56,000 nt of DNA, taken from assembly GCA_014529385.2 (NCBI GenBank), contig CM043963.1, positions 106,735,912 to 106,791,911 of the forward strand, written 5' to 3'. How positions within the stretch are numbered: position 1 is the first letter of the stretch; every line of letters begins with the position of its first letter. This document shows, piece after piece, positions 1 to 10,981 of this stretch. Origin of the DNA: Adiantum capillus-veneris (lineage: Eukaryota > Streptophyta > Polypodiopsida > Polypodiales > Pteridaceae). The position numbers were made by a program, and so were the translations under genes. Under the pieces are notes generated by a model, which made no database searches, had not been told where the DNA came from, and saw nothing but the letters and a program-made list of their open reading frames with translations.

Positions 1-632
1 AGAGGAGGCGCTAGGAAGAGAGAGAGGGTAAGAGTGAGAGTGAGAGAGAGTTAGTTTGCATTGGTAAGTGTGCCACTTGGCACACTTACTTTAAAAACTT
101 AAAAACCATTCAACTTTTGACTTTAAAAACTTCTAGCTCATTAATTAAAAAAATGTGCAACTAACTAACAACTGCTACCAATGATTCTTTTATGAGAACA
201 CCAAAGGTCTACCGGCGCAATGCCGCACGGGCACTGCACCGCCTTTACCTGTTCACACTTGTCCGGCCGCCCGCCCGGGCACGGACCGTTAAATTTAATT
301 TCACGAAACTTACCCTAAGGCTTTATTAGCTTTATTAGCCTTACGGTCACTGTTCTAAGGACCCCATCTCATTCATGTGCTTGTACTGACGCGCGTATTT
401 TTCCTGAGCCTAAAATCTGAGGCTACTGCTTATCCCTTTCTGAAGACCCGATTTCCCAATCACTAGGGCTTCAGGGTAATTTCTGCTAAGGTCCCTCTGA
501 GGTGTTCTAGCCCGCATTTAGGCTCACCTGAGGCCTTAGAACAGCTAGGTCTATTCTGGTGTGCACACAACTAATTAGATAATTCTTTTCTCGTAAATAA
601 ATTAATTATTTACAAAGTCTGACTTAGTTACA
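1..632 (-). repeat. G1 3' LTR (partial, cut by window edge)
   Basis: This segment matches 6220-6851 base for base except for 11 substitutions. It ends in TTACA on the plus strand, which is the TGTAA start of the LTR read on the minus strand. The rest of the LTR, about 880 bp, lies before base 1. Confidence 0.93.
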
Positions 633-642
633 TCCCTCTTGG
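633..642 (-). other. G1 polypurine tract
   Basis: Read on the minus strand this is CCAAGAGGGA directly followed by the LTR start TGTAAC. Position and composition fit the plus-strand DNA primer of a retroelement. The gag-pol stop codon (TAG, 645-647) lies only a few bases upstream of it. Confidence 0.8.
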
Positions 643-644
643 TT

Positions 645-3600
645 CTAAACAGTTGACCTCAACTGTAGAGCGTCAACATAACTGTGCAAGATGTCAGGGT
701 AGTCCTTGAGATCGGACTCAGTCATCCACTTTGCATCTAAAGGAGTGTAATTCTTGAACTTGACTAAATACTTTCGATGTAGACTCCCCGACTTGAGTTG
801 TCTCTCCGAGTGGTGTATTATCTGTTCAGGTTGAAGGATTTCCTCAGTCTCTTCGACTTCTGGAGGATCTTCTTGTACGGGCGCCACTGGAGGAGGTCCA
901 ACATATGGTCGGAGGAGACTGACATGAAAAGCATTGTGGATGCGCCAGTTAGAAGGCAAATCCAATCTGAAAGTCACATCATTGACTTTATCTGTAATTT
1001 TGAAAGGGCCGTAAAATCTATGGGAAAGTTTGACAACTTTCCCTTTGCCGACCCGCTTTTTCAATCTAGCTTTCTCAAACCGAAGCAGGACATATTGTCC
1101 TTTTTCAAGATTGAGATTCCTTCTGTGCTTGTCTGCTTTTCTCTTCTGTTGCTCTTGAGTACGAAGAATCGCTTGCCTTACTTGTTGATGGGCAATATCA
1201 ATATTGCGCACAAATTCATTTGCGGCGAAGATGTTTTCTTTGGTCACCATAATAGGAAGTAAGAGTGGCTTCCCGTAAATAATTTCGAAGGGGGCTTTAC
1301 CAGTTGAGGAATGTATGGTATTGTTATACGCAAACTCAACTATTGGTAAGTACTGTTCCCATTCGGATTGTCGTTCCGAAACATAGCACTTGAGGAGATC
1401 TAAAACAGTGGCATTAGCGATTTCGCTTTGACCATCTGTTTGAGGGTGATAAGCTGATGAAAAATCAAGCTTAGTTCCCAAGTTTTCAAACAATGCCTGC
1501 CAAAATAGACTAGTCATGCGGGGATCTCTATCGCTGACAATAGTCTTTGGCAATCCATGGTGTTTAAAAATCTGAGCTAGAAATATTCTAGCCATGTGAT
1601 CAGCTTTGATCGTCTTTTTTACTGGAAGAAAATGTGCTTGCTTACTGAACCTGTCTACTATAGTCCAGATTGCATCATTTCCATTCTTGGATCTAGGAAG
1701 ATCCGTAATAAAATCCATGGCAATACTTTCCCATGGCGTGTTAGGCACAGGGAGCGGCTGAAGCTTGCCATAAACTTTATGTCTGTCATATTTCACTTTT
1801 TGGCATACTAAACACTCACGTACATGTTTTTCAATGTCCGCACGGAGTGTTGGCCAAAAGAAATACCTTTCGAGGGCACTAGTGGTGGAAGCAATTCCCC
1901 GATGCCCAGCATAAGGAGAATTATGTGCTTCATCCATCACCTTTTGTCGTAAGGGCTGAGCTATGCATATTGCTTGTTGACGATAGAGTGTATTATCCCT
2001 GATAGAATACGGTGGCTTTGAGTGACCAGCTTGAAGATCTGCCCAAATTGTAGCAAAGTCTGGGTCTTGAGGATACATCTCGCTGAGAGATTCTAGTTCC
2101 TCATGATAAATTGTTGTTAGTGCAGTGATCTTTGGACGCCTGGAGAGAGCATCTGCAACTGCATTCTTCGTTCCAGAAGTGTGTAAAATCTGAAAATGAA
2201 ACATTGAAAGAAAGTTGGCCCATCTCATCTGCTTTTCTGATAACTTTCTTTGTGTGAGGAAGTAGCGAAGACTTTGATGATCTGTCTTGATAATAAAATC
2301 AGCTCCTAATAGATAGTGTTTCCAAATGGAAAGAGCATGAATTACTGCCATTAGCTCTTTCTCGTATATGGAGACATGCAACTCTGCATCTTTAAGGCGC
2401 CGACTTTCATAGGCTATCGCGTGACCCTCTTGGTTCAAAACTGCTCCTACACAATCTCCAGATGCATCGCAGTATACCTCGAAAGGTTTGCGAAGATCAG
2501 GGACGGTAAGAACGGGTCCGTGATTGAGTAGATACTTAAGCTTTTCGAAAGCTTGTTTTTGTCCAGACCCCCAATGGAATGGAATCCGCTTCTTTGTCAG
2601 GTCATGAAGGGGACCTGCTATCACGGCAAAAGCTCGAATGAAACGCCGATAATAAGAACAGAGGCCAAGGAAACTTCGTACATCATGTACTGTAGTTGGC
2701 GTAGGCCATTCTACAACTGCTTGAATCTTATCAGGGTCCATTCTCACCTGGTTGTGAGATACTATATGGCCCAAATAGTGGATTTCTTTTAGAAAGAACT
2801 CACTCTTCTTAGCATTCACAAATAATTTCTGTTTGCGTAATTCTTCAAACACTAAGACGAGATGCTTATAGTGTTCGTCTTCCGTCTCTGAGAAGATTAA
2901 GACGTCATCAAAGAAAACGCCTGTAAAGCTTCTGTATGAGTGGAAGATTCTATCCATCATTCTGTTGAATGTAGCTGGTGCATTAGTGAGCCCAAAAGGC
3001 ATCACTAGAAATTCATACAACCCGAAGGTTGTTCTAAATGAAGTCTTATGCACATCCTGAGGAGCTATGCGGATTTGATGATAACCGCTCTTCAAGTCTA
3101 TACGACTAAAGACACTGGCTCCTTGTAACTTATCAAGAATGTCGTCAATCCGAGGGATTGGGAATCGATTCTTGATTGTGATCTTGTTTAGAGATCTATA
3201 GTCTATGCACATGCGGAATGTGCCATCCTTTTTCTGTACTAGCAAGACAGGTGAACAATATGGAGAAGTACTAGGCCTTATTAAGCCCTTCTCCAAAAGT
3301 TCGTTAACCTGCTTGAGAATTTCCTCTTGCTGCATTAGACTAACTCGATAAGGGGGCTGATTTGGAGGAGAACTTCCTGGGATCAAATCAATTGTATGAT
3401 CCTCAGGTCGCGAAGGTGGGAGTTCATTTGGAAGTTCATCTGCAAAACAATCTTTATATCTTTCTATTAACTTAAGTCTTTTTTGCTCTAAAGAGGAAGA
3501 AAGTTGTGAAACAGACACATCTCTCTCTCTTGCAAAAATCAAGTACGCTGAAACACACTTTTTCCTTTCTTTCTTGATGGCAATGTGGTTGGCGATAGGA

Positions 3601-4526
3601 ATACGCCAATCACCTGCATCTGCAAGTACAAGATACTCCTTTCCTTTATGAGCAAAAGATAAGGTTTTCTGAACATAGTCAGGAATGGGATGCATCTTGT
3701 AGTGCCAAGGCATTCCCAAGATAACATCGCATCCTTCATGTGAAGCTAGTAAGAAAGACTCTTGATCCTTGTAGTCGTCGACCTTTAGATTCAACTTCCC
3801 TATGATTGGAGTAGAGTTTGAGTTCTGCCCTTTGAAAGCAGATTGCGCTTGAATAGAGACTCCGAAACGATTGGGCTGCAGGTTCAGGTCGTCAGCTAGC
3901 TTGGTAGAGATGAAGTTGTCTGTGCTACCAAGGTCAAACAAAATAAGAGCCCGCTGGTTGTTGATACTACCCCATGCTTTGAGAAGAGCTCTTTCTTTTC
4001 CATCCTTGGTTGTATTTCCCTGTACATCTGGGACTGCATTGGAAGAGGGTGGTTGTGGAGGTTTGGTAGGACAGTCACCCTTCATATGACCAACTTGTCC
4101 GCACTTGAAGCATCTTCCTTCACTAATGTATGTTCGCAACTCAGCAGGAGAGAGATATCTCCCTTTCTTGGGCTGATTTGGCTTTGCTTCTGCTTCAGAG
4201 GCGGTTCTTTTCTTCTTTTGAGAAGAAGTAGAAGAGGTAGGCTGCTCATGGAGAGCCTTCTGCTTAGCATGGTAAGTGCTTTGCTCCATCTTCCTGGGAG
4301 TACCCTTGTCATGTATTCCATCAGCTATGCGGGCTGATTCCATAAGTATCTGCAAATTACCTCGAGGGTAAAGCTTCATAGCCTTTTGCAAGGCTTCATG
4401 CAAACCTGCTTCAAACTTGCGCATCTTCTCCGAATCGTCAATCTTCTTGAATGGAGTGACTTTCAAGAGAACGTCCCAAAACCTATCCACATAGCGTGGA
4501 ACAGTTTCGTTCTCTGACTGTGAAAG
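645..4526 (-). CDS. G1 pol: gag end, protease, RT, RNase H, integrase, chromodomain
   Basis: One open frame of about 1,290 codons follows an in-frame TGA at 4527-4529. Residues are counted from the GTG at 4490. A zinc knuckle of the form CX2CX4HX4C is at 127-140. The protease active-site loop is at 186-188 and reads D-L-G instead of D-S/T-G. RT has the catalytic FFDD at 526-529. RNase H keeps D675, E712 and D737. Integrase has the HHCC finger (H856, H863, C893, C896) and the D926, D987, E1023 triad with 35 residues between D987 and E1023. A chromodomain-like C-terminus lies at about 1220-1273, with motif KYLVKFKNY. Such a domain reads histone marks and guides insertion in chromoviruses. Pol looks complete apart from the protease residue, but it has no start of its own and depends on the broken gag frame. 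Confidence 0.92.
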   Translation of the reverse strand, partial: LSQSENETVPRYVDRFWDVLLKVTPFKKIDDSEKMRKFEAGLHEALQKAMKLYPRGNLQILMESARIADGIHDKGTPRKMEQSTYHAKQKALHEQPTSSTSSQKKKRTASEAEAKPNQPKKGRYLSPAELRTYISEGRCFKCGQVGHMKGDCPTKPPQPPSSNAVPDVQGNTTKDGKERALLKAWGSINNQRALILFDLGSTDNFISTKLADDLNLQPNRFGVSIQAQSAFKGQNSNSTPIIGKLNLKVDDYKDQESFLLASHEGCDVILGMPWHYKMHPIPDYVQKTLSFAHKGKEYLVLADAGDWRIPIANHIAIKKERKKCVSAYLIFARERDVSVSQLSSSLEQKRLKLIERYKDCFADELPNELPPSRPEDHTIDLIPGSSPPNQPPYRVSLMQQEEILKQVNELLEKGLIRPSTSPYCSPVLLVQKKDGTFRMCIDYRSLNKITIKNRFPIPRIDDILDKLQGASVFSRIDLKSGYHQIRIAPQDVHKTSFRTTFGLYEFLVMPFGLTNAPATFNRMMDRIFHSYRSFTGVFFDDVLIFSETEDEHYKHLVLVFEELRKQKLFVNAKKSEFFLKEIHYLGHIVSHNQVRMDPDKIQAVVEWPTPTTVHDVRSFLGLCSYYRRFIRAFAVIAGPLHDLTKKRIPFHWGSGQKQAFEKLKYLLNHGPVLTVPDLRKPFEVYCDASGDCVGAVLNQEGHAIAYESRRLKDAELHVSIYEKELMAVIHALSIWKHYLLGADFIIKTDHQSLRYFLTQRKLSEKQMRWANFLSMFHFQILHTSGTKNAVADALSRRPKITALTTIYHEELESLSEMYPQDPDFATIWADLQAGHSKPPYSIRDNTLYRQQAICIAQPLRQKVMDEAHNSPYAGHRGIASTTSALERYFFWPTLRADIEKHVRECLVCQKVKYDRHKVYGKLQPLPVPNTPWESIAMDFITDLPRSKNGNDAIWTIVDRFSKQAHFLPVKKTIKADHMARIFLAQIFKHHGLPKTIVSDRDPRMTSLFWQALFENLGTKLDFSSAYHPQTDGQSEIANATVLDLLKCYVSERQSEWEQYLPIVEFAYNNTIHSSTGKAPFEIIYGKPLLLPIMVTKENIFAANEFVRNIDIAHQQVRQAILRTQEQQKRKADKHRRNLNLEKGQYVLLRFEKARLKKRVGKGKVVKLSHRFYGPFKITDKVNDVTFRLDLPSNWRIHNAFHVSLLRPYVGPPPVAPVQEDPPEVEETEEILQPEQIIHHSERQLKSGSLHRKYLVKFKNYTPLDAKWMTESDLKDYPDILHSYVDALQLRSTV

Positions 4527-5324
4527 TCAATCCCATTCTTTCTTTACCTCTTCCTCATAGTCTAGAGGAAGGAACTGTGCGTAGAACTCCTTCTTGAAAG
4601 CGGTCCAATCTTGGGGTTTGCGATCTTCCAGGATAAGGGTTAACCACCAATTGCTGGCGGTGCCTTTCAGGTACAAACTGACATGGCGAAGCTTGGATCT
4701 TTCTTTAAAATTCCCTTCAGCAAATGCAACTTCAAATTGGCGGATGAAAGCCTAAGCTTTGTCATCATCACGCCGTCCATTGTAGGTGTCGAATTTCACA
4801 TCTTTACCTCCTGACTTGAATGTTTTCTGCCTGTGGTGCTTCTTCTTATGGTGCTCCTTCTTTCGATGCTTAGACTCCTTGGGGACAGGAGTCCTTTCCC
4901 TTGAATGTACTTCTTGCTGCGACGGATCATCGAGAAACATGTCTTCCGGAGAAACTATGTCTTCCAGATCCTTCATGAAAGAGAACTGAGGGGAATCAGG
5001 GGGGTCTTGCTCTTGAACTTTTGGATTAAACCGCACATGACGTTCTGGAGATTTCTTCTGCCTCTCGTGCATGCGGGAAGTTCCAATCAAAGGATCTTTT
5101 CTTGGTTGTGGCGCCTTTGGGTTCTGCGGGATTTCTCCCGACCCCATCGGCATTTTCTCCTTCCCTTTGTCAAGAGTATGGAGAATCTTTTGGACTTCTG
5201 GATGGGAGAGAGCTTTCTGCAACTCTTCCACCTGTTGTTGAAGGAGAGAACTCTATCTCGCGTCCTCCCATTTCTGCAGTCTGCCAAGAGTCGTCAATCC
5301 CTTCAGGAAGAGAGAGAGGACCTT
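4527..5324 (-). pseudogene. G1 gag, same frame as pol, with nonsense codons
   Basis: The gag region continues the pol frame upstream but is broken by stops at 4527-4529 (TGA), 4752-4754 (TAG) and 5253-5255 (TAG). The part between the first two contains the typical plant Ty3 capsid-region motif LKGTASNWWLTL. The part above 4755 is charged, rich in lysine and glutamate and low in complexity. All three stops fit CGA or CAG codons changed by C-to-T. The start is unclear: the frame runs back to the primer site without a convincing ATG, and the only nearby ATG (about 5270) is in another frame. The protein would form the particle that packages the element RNA. Confidence 0.82.
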
Positions 5325-5336
5325 GCTCTGATACCA
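5325..5336 (-). other. G1 primer binding site, initiator tRNA-Met
   Basis: Read on the minus strand the bases are TGGTATCAGAGC, the complement of the 3' end of plant initiator tRNA-Met. It lies one base from the LTR end at 5338. Its position fixes the inner boundary of the 5' LTR. Confidence 0.93.
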
Positions 5337-5337
5337 C

Positions 5338-6851
5338 TGTCACAAAAATACGGAAGCGTAAACTGACGTTTAATTGCACTTCCAATACTCCAGAGAATTA
5401 GAGGAAGAGAGAAAACTTGACACTCCATTGGGGACCAGAAGATGGGCTGGTCCCCCCCCCCATAAAGAGAATATCTTTATTACTAAGGGAGAATCTTTAC
5501 AAGCACAGGAACGGGGCATACGCCCGTCCTCTATTCTTTCTTCTGTTCTGTTCTGACCACTGACTGAGAAAGTGTTTCCACTTTCTTTCTGCTTAGGGGA
5601 TTTCCCATCTTCTGCGAGACTGGTTGGAAGCTCTCAAAAAGAGAGTCTATCTTCCAAAACAGCTCATCGGAAGCTCTCACAGAGGAGAGTCCATCTTCCG
5701 TTATGTGTTGCCTTCATGCTCATTCATTCATGCATCGAACACAAAAGAGAAACAAGCAAAATGCACACGCACATGCTTGCTGTAATTTTCTGCACATAAC
5801 CTGAAATTCTTACCTGTGCACACCCCTATGCCGAAACAGAGGTCTTCTTCGCGATGGAATCGCCCAAACTTGATGTAGACTTAGGATAAGGAGAGAGGAG
5901 AATTTCTATGGCTGGTCTGCTGAAAACAGCCCTAATCGAGGTGATTAGGGGCTGAAAACAGAGAATTACAGCAGCCGCACTCTACTAAGAGAGCGTCTAC
6001 GGCAGCTTCTCGCGATGAAACTTCACCAGAAGGTGTCTATGACTGTGAGATCCCTTGTTCTTGACAATGGGAGCACAAGGCTACCACATATGTCGCAAGG
6101 GGCTGCTCTCAAGCTTCAATGGAGGGCTCCACCGCGTAGAGCACGCTCACATTAGGGGGGGTAGGTGCACTGCCAGCCCTGAAAATGGGGGAGGGGGGGC
6201 TCCTAAATAGCCATCAGGGAGAGGGGGCGCTAGGAAGAGAGAGAGGGTAAGAGTGAGAGTGAGAGAGAGTTAGTTTGCATTGGTAAGTGTGCCACTTGGC
6301 ACACTTACTTTAAAAACTTAAAAACCATTCAACTTTTGACTTTAAAAACTTCTAGCTCATTAATTAAAAAAATGTGCAACTAACTAACAACTGCTACCAA
6401 TGATTCTTTTATGAGAACACCAAAGGTCTGCCGGCGCAATGCCGCACGCGCACTGCACCGCCTTTACCTGTTCACACTTGTCCAGTCGCCCGCCCGGGCA
6501 CGGACCGTTAAATTTAATTTCACGAAACTTACCCTAAGGCTTTATTAGCTTTATTAGCCTTAGGGTCACTGTTCTAAGGACCCCATCTCATTCATGTGCT
6601 TGTACTGACGCGCGTATTTTTCCTGAGCCTAAAATCTGAGGCTACTGCTTACCCCTTTCTGAAGACCTGATTTCCCAATCACTAGGGCTTCAGGGTAATT
6701 TCTGCTAAGGTCCCTCTGAGGTGTTCTGGCCCGCATTTAGGCTCACCTGAGGCCTTAGAACAGCTAGGTCTATTCTGGTGTGTGCACAACTAATTAGATA
6801 ATTCTTTTCTCGTAAATAAATTAATTATTTACAAAGTCTGACTTAGTTACA
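5338..6851 (-). repeat. G1 5' LTR
   Basis: This 1,514-bp LTR is bounded by TGTCAC and TTACA on the plus strand, giving the expected TG...CA ends. It holds a G1 TATA-like box near 6200-6215 (minus-strand GGCTATTTAGG) with a run of G just outside, and a C run at about 5452-5461. The purine-rich stretch GAAGAGAGAGAGGG at about 6233 is shared with the other LTR. Transcription of G1 would start inside this LTR and run leftwards. Confidence 0.92.
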
Positions 6852-7680
6852 CTTCACGTGGTGGCGAGATGCATTATTGGAAAAAAGTTGAGTGCCAGGT
6901 GTGCGGATGATGCAAAAAAGGTGACAACTATGCACTGCGAGGTCAGTTTTTGGCATATTCGGGGTCTGTTTGAGGTCATCTAAAAGGCCAAGGGTGCCCA
7001 AGTAAAAAAGATAAGTGTGGGAACTGAAAAACAAGAGAGAAGACCAGGAAAAACGTGGAGAAGAGAGGAGGAACAGCCGCAGGTGTGTTTTTGCTCATTT
7101 TGGAGCCTGTTTTGGCCGTAAACTGCTCATCCGAGGTCGGATTTGAGCACTTTGACATTGTAGACTGGGGTTTTGGGCCGTTCCGGACGCGATGGCGCTG
7201 TCCATTTTGCCAAATTCCTCACCCTTTTTCTGCTGTTTTTGCTGTGTCAGTTTCTCCTATGAATGAAGCTTCTTCTCCAATTTGTGATTGTATCTGGCAT
7301 ATTTTACCTATATTGTGTGAGTTGTTTGCCCCATTGGTGTTGGCCCAAGCTCATTTGTATCTAAACATCAGAAATTCTCCTCTTTTGAGCTGATTTTTTA
7401 GGGTGTGTGTGTGTGTGTGTTTGTGTGGAGTGGGCAAGTGGATAGTCTCTCTCCTCTCAATCCAGAGGTGTGTTCCCTGTCTCGGCCAGGTGTGTTGTGT
7501 AAGCCGAGTGGTGCCCCATAGTGTGTGTGTGTATCTTCCCAAGAGTGTGTGTCGGGTTGTTATAGAGGCGCTGTGTGTGTTTTTATCCCGCTCACAGCGC
7601 ATGTGTCGACAGGTGTTGAATACATCAGTGTTCACTGTGAGCATGTAGGACATAGATGCAAACGAGGACGTTTGAGATTT
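6852..7680 (+). other. Remnant of an element interrupted by G1 (X body)
   Basis: No coding region is recognisable here. The stretch contains GT-rich low-complexity sequence (7402-7420 and nearby) and ends in a polypurine tract, so it is probably the last internal part of plus-strand element X into which G1 inserted. A short block at 7160-7191 resembles part of the leader of the copia element NA at 28931-28966. Confidence 0.45.
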
Positions 7681-7693
7681 CAAGAGGGGGGTA
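7681..7693 (+). other. Polypurine tract of element X
   Basis: CAAGAGGGGGGTA is followed at once by TGTCACCAG, the form of a polypurine tract and LTR start. Near-identical tracts occur at about 16622-16635 and 17429-17442, where they also precede LTR-like sequence. Confidence 0.65.
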
Positions 7694-9144
7694 TGTCACC
7701 AGCGTGTGACTACTATATATCCTTTTTGTGGATTTCTTTCTTATTATTTATTTACTTTCACTTTTTGGAAACACCCCTCGGGAAATCTAATTGCCCTGCA
7801 TTGCATAGCTAGTGTGGAACTGTTCAGAGGGAGTCCACGCCTGAGGGCAAGAGATCACTAAGGTTGGACAAGGACTATGGTTAGCCAAAGTGAGGTCATT
7901 GACTAGCCAAAGTGGAATCCTTTGCTACAGAGGCTACATTTTAGTTCTAGGTGTGGCTGCAGTGTACAAAGGGGGTCAGATGACCTAGTAAGATACAATG
8001 GCAGCATCTCCTAAAATTTAGGGAACTGCTATTTTGGGACCTGAAAATGTGTTCGCGTCATTACCTCCGGTATCACTAGGGGAACATTTTACAACTCTGC
8101 CGCGAAGTCAACTGGGCAACCGGTCAGGAGATTTTTAGGCGGCAACCCCGAAACGGGAAATGGCTTGTAAATGTGCCAAGTGGCACATTTCTGTGCAGTT
8201 TCCTCATGCACGAGAAGGGGGCGCTGATTTTAGAGAGAAGGCTCATTTTCATGCCGTCAGGTTGAGAGCTTCAATGGAGTGCTTCCTTTCCCTCTTATGT
8301 ACAGTGCGGTGCCAGGAGTGATGCCCTGCACGCTACGCATTGCTCTCTCTCCCCCCTATGGCAGTATGTTATGCCCCACTAGTGGGCTTTTCATTTGACC
8401 AATGTACAGTTATGTGGGTTCATGCGCGATCGCCGAGGCAAGAGCCTCTTGCACAGGTACTGGAGTAGCTAGCGGCTAATCCCTCGCAGGTACAGGTGAA
8501 TTCGGAGAGGTTTCACGTCACAAATCTCGTCCGATTCAAAGGGCAAGTAGCCCTACAAGTGCGGGAGCTCGAGGGCTTGCTACGGATGCGACCGGCACGC
8601 AAAACGGAGCCCGAAACAGTGAATTACAGCCTGCTGTGTATTTTTGCAGGTTTAGGGTTTTGGCCCTAAACGGACCCTAATATCCCCAGGAAGTTCGGGG
8701 ACGCGAGGGGACCGCTGTACAGGTGATCTGGCACTTTTTCGGGGCTGAAAACAGGGAATTCAGCGTGCTGCAGATTCTCGCCGGGTTTTGCAAAGTGCCC
8801 GTATGCGTCGGGAAAGTCATTCACTGCGTGGGAATACTGACTGTGAAGGGTCCTAGTACAGTTATGCTGCCGAAATTGGGCCGGAACAGTTGAAATTCAG
8901 CCAAGCTTGTGCGGGGCAGCTTGTAGGGAACCACAACGTTTACTCCCTCTTTTAAACAATAAAGAAATACGGCCAATCTGGTGTCGGTCTTCTCATACAG
9001 GTGCATTCTAGCAGCCTGTATCCCTTTCCCCTTTGTTGTGTCTTGAAAGTACCGGTAAAGTGGGCGACAAATTAAATGGGTGAAAGCAAATAAGGTTTAA
9101 TCTAAGGTCTACCGCCCTTTTTGAAAGTACAGGCCGGTTTCACA
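7694..9144 (+). repeat. Probable LTR of element X
   Basis: The start (TGTCACC after a polypurine tract) is clear. The end is inferred: at 9145 the sequence changes abruptly to the G2 LTR, and the last bases before it are GTTTCACA, a possible CA end. That gives about 1,451 bp. A poly(A)-like AATAAAG lies near 8960. There is no second copy in the window, so I cannot confirm the right end. No gene is visible in this stretch. Confidence 0.42.
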
Positions 9145-9678
9145 AACTGTGCTCAAGGTTCCTTTTGTTCTTATGGAAGGTAGGGCCTTCCGTTCTTAAT
9201 GAGAGAATGCTATGATCACAAACAAAGTGAATGGGCAGTGTGCGTGCAAGTGTATGAGACTGAGAGATAGAGAGAGAAGAGAATACGACACAAGAGAAGT
9301 AAAACCCTCCTCCGAAGGCCCTACTCTCGTCGATGAGAGTGGTCTACTTATGATTGCACAATCTGGTACAATGATGATACATGGAAACTGATGCAACTTG
9401 GGACTATGTCGGTGACGACGACGGGGACAACAAGGATGACCTAAGGGCTGAAATCTGTGAGCTTCTACTGCTGTCCAAAAACGCTATGGGCTGAAATCTG
9501 CGATTGAGTCAAAAACGCTGATTCGGGGGCTCTTTTCTGTGGGTCTTTGACGCTGAAAATCTGCAGGTTTAGGGCTGAAAACTGAGGCGTCTTTAGGCTG
9601 AAAATCGATGGTCTTTCCGGGCTGAATCTGCTACTCCTTTTAGGGCTGATCTTGCGGTTCTTCTACTGCTACAAATCA
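9145..9678 (-). repeat. G2 3' LTR fragment
   Basis: Collinear with 11034-11567 with scattered substitutions. The outer end is replaced by element X and the inner end by the deletion into gag. It contains the repeated short units CAAAAACGCT and GGCTGAAAA that are common in these LTRs. Confidence 0.85.
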
Positions 9679-10556
9679 CGATTAGAAAAAGACATAACCG
9701 GCATACCATTTTGCTTGAGAGAGCGCCAATCGTCCTTCAATCGTGCAAGGTACTGAGGTGGCATAAACCGCGCCTTGAGCTTGTCTTGGAAATCAGCCCA
9801 ATTGAAGGAAAGGGACGTGAATTCGTCGGCTTCCTCAAGGTGCACGGCTAACTGTGCCTCTTACCATGCATGGTACCAATTAATGGCATCACCGGCAAGG
9901 TACATAGCTGCCGTCAAAACCTTGCTATTTCCTGTCTTCTTAGTTGTCGTAAAATAAGCATTAAATTGATGCAACCAAGAATGAATAACCGTAGCATCCA
10001 TCTTACCATCATACTTACTGAAAGTCAACTTCTCTGTGACTGGATGGTTGGAATCCGCATCCTGGCTTGCGCCACTTGATGAACTCCCACGATCTTTGGG
10101 TGGTTCGGACTTCGAGGCTAGTACTTGTCGAATCAATTCTTGAGTGTGTAGTTCTTTTTGAGCCTCACGCTCGATCTCCAAAGCCACTCTTTGAGCTGCA
10201 CGCTCGGCCTCAAAGGTCGCGCTTCGTGCTGCTGCTTCCACCTTTCTTTGTTCTTTTCTTTCTTTTCGTTCGTCACGCTCGTGTTCTAAAGCAAGGCGAT
10301 TTGCTTCTTGTTGTGCCAACGCAATTCGATTAGCTTCTTGTTGTTGGGGCATCTTGTTCATGCGAGTCTCTTCTTGTTTGGCCATCATAACCATCATCTG
10401 CTTGACCATTGCCTCCATAGGGTTTGGTACACTTGGTGGCGTAGATGGCCAAGGGGGAGGGTCGAAAAAATCTCCTAGTAGGGAAAATTCTTCGTCGCCT
10501 CTCTCATGCTCATCACCTGTATACGAAGTATCCATTCCGCTTCGGGTGACGACCAT
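9679..10556 (-). pseudogene. G2 gag (truncated, one nonsense codon)
   Basis: The frame starts at a true ATG (10554-10556) with MVVTRSG, a common N-terminus of chromovirus Gag. Residues about 50-150 are a long, charged, glutamine/arginine/glutamate-rich stretch likely to form a coiled coil. The capsid-type region follows, including KLTFSKYDGKMDA and the motif INWYHAW, and then a TAA at 9861-9863. The frame continues past the stop to about 9680 with the expected Gag sequence, including LKARFMPPQYL. The stop fits CAA to TAA. The C-terminal part of Gag, the zinc knuckle and all of pol are deleted. Confidence 0.85.
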
Positions 10557-10968
10557 GAACTATGATCTTTGGTTCTTAAGTTCACGAGGAACTTGGGTTC
10601 TTGAGGGTCTTGAGGTTCTTGAGGCTTTCTTTCGCTTGCAAACCGTGTTTGAAGGATCTTCTCTTCACCCGAGTTCTACTCCTTTCCGCGGGCGCACCCC
10701 TTGGCGGCCTTCCGCTCACACCAAGGTTGCTTTTTCCCACCTCATGTCGATTGGCCGGCCACTAAGTGCAGGGTCCGCTCTCAATGAGTGAAAAGAGACA
10801 CAAGGGGAGGCTGGACAAGCCCTTCTTTCCTGGGACTCCTGTCACTCTTCAAAAACATGATTAGGAATCGACACGCCCAAGCGAACTTGGGTTCGTGCGA
10901 CCGCAACAAGCAAAAAATTCTTGTGATTCTTGTGGTTCTTTCCTTGAGTGATATAGAACACAGCCAAA

Positions 10969-10980
10969 GCTCTAATACCA
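10969..10980 (-). other. G2 primer binding site, initiator tRNA-Met type
   Basis: The minus strand reads TGGTATTAGAGC, one base different from the iMet complement TGGTATCAGAGC. It lies one base from the LTR start at 10982. The untranslated leader between it and the gag ATG is about 410 bp. Confidence 0.85.
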
Positions 10981-10981
10981 A

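Larger units (their letters stand above)
1..6851 (-). mobile_element. G1: chromodomain Ty3/gypsy LTR retrotransposon
   Basis: This is a nearly full-length LTR element read on the minus strand. Its 5' LTR is on the right (5338-6851), followed by a tRNA-iMet primer site, gag-pol, a polypurine tract and the 3' LTR on the left, which the window edge cuts. The order gag, protease, RT, RNase H, integrase and chromodomain is that of Ty3 elements of the chromovirus group. The two LTR segments that can be compared (1-632 and 6220-6851) differ at 11 of 632 positions by my count, about 98.3% identity, with no indels. The insertion is therefore fairly recent. The left target duplication lies outside the window, so the duplication cannot be checked. 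Confidence 0.93.

Noticed and set aside
798-1262. Plus-strand open frame of 154 codons opposite G1 pol
   Set aside because: It lies antisense to the integrase and chromodomain region, has no motif, and is a shadow of the real minus-strand frame.
7351-7683. Minus-strand open frame of 110 codons, and plus-strand frames at 7403-7812
   Set aside because: They are created by GT/CA-rich low-complexity sequence and have no protein motif.
10354-10791. Plus-strand open frame of 145 codons
   Set aside because: It lies antisense to G2 gag and its leader and shows no recognisable domain.
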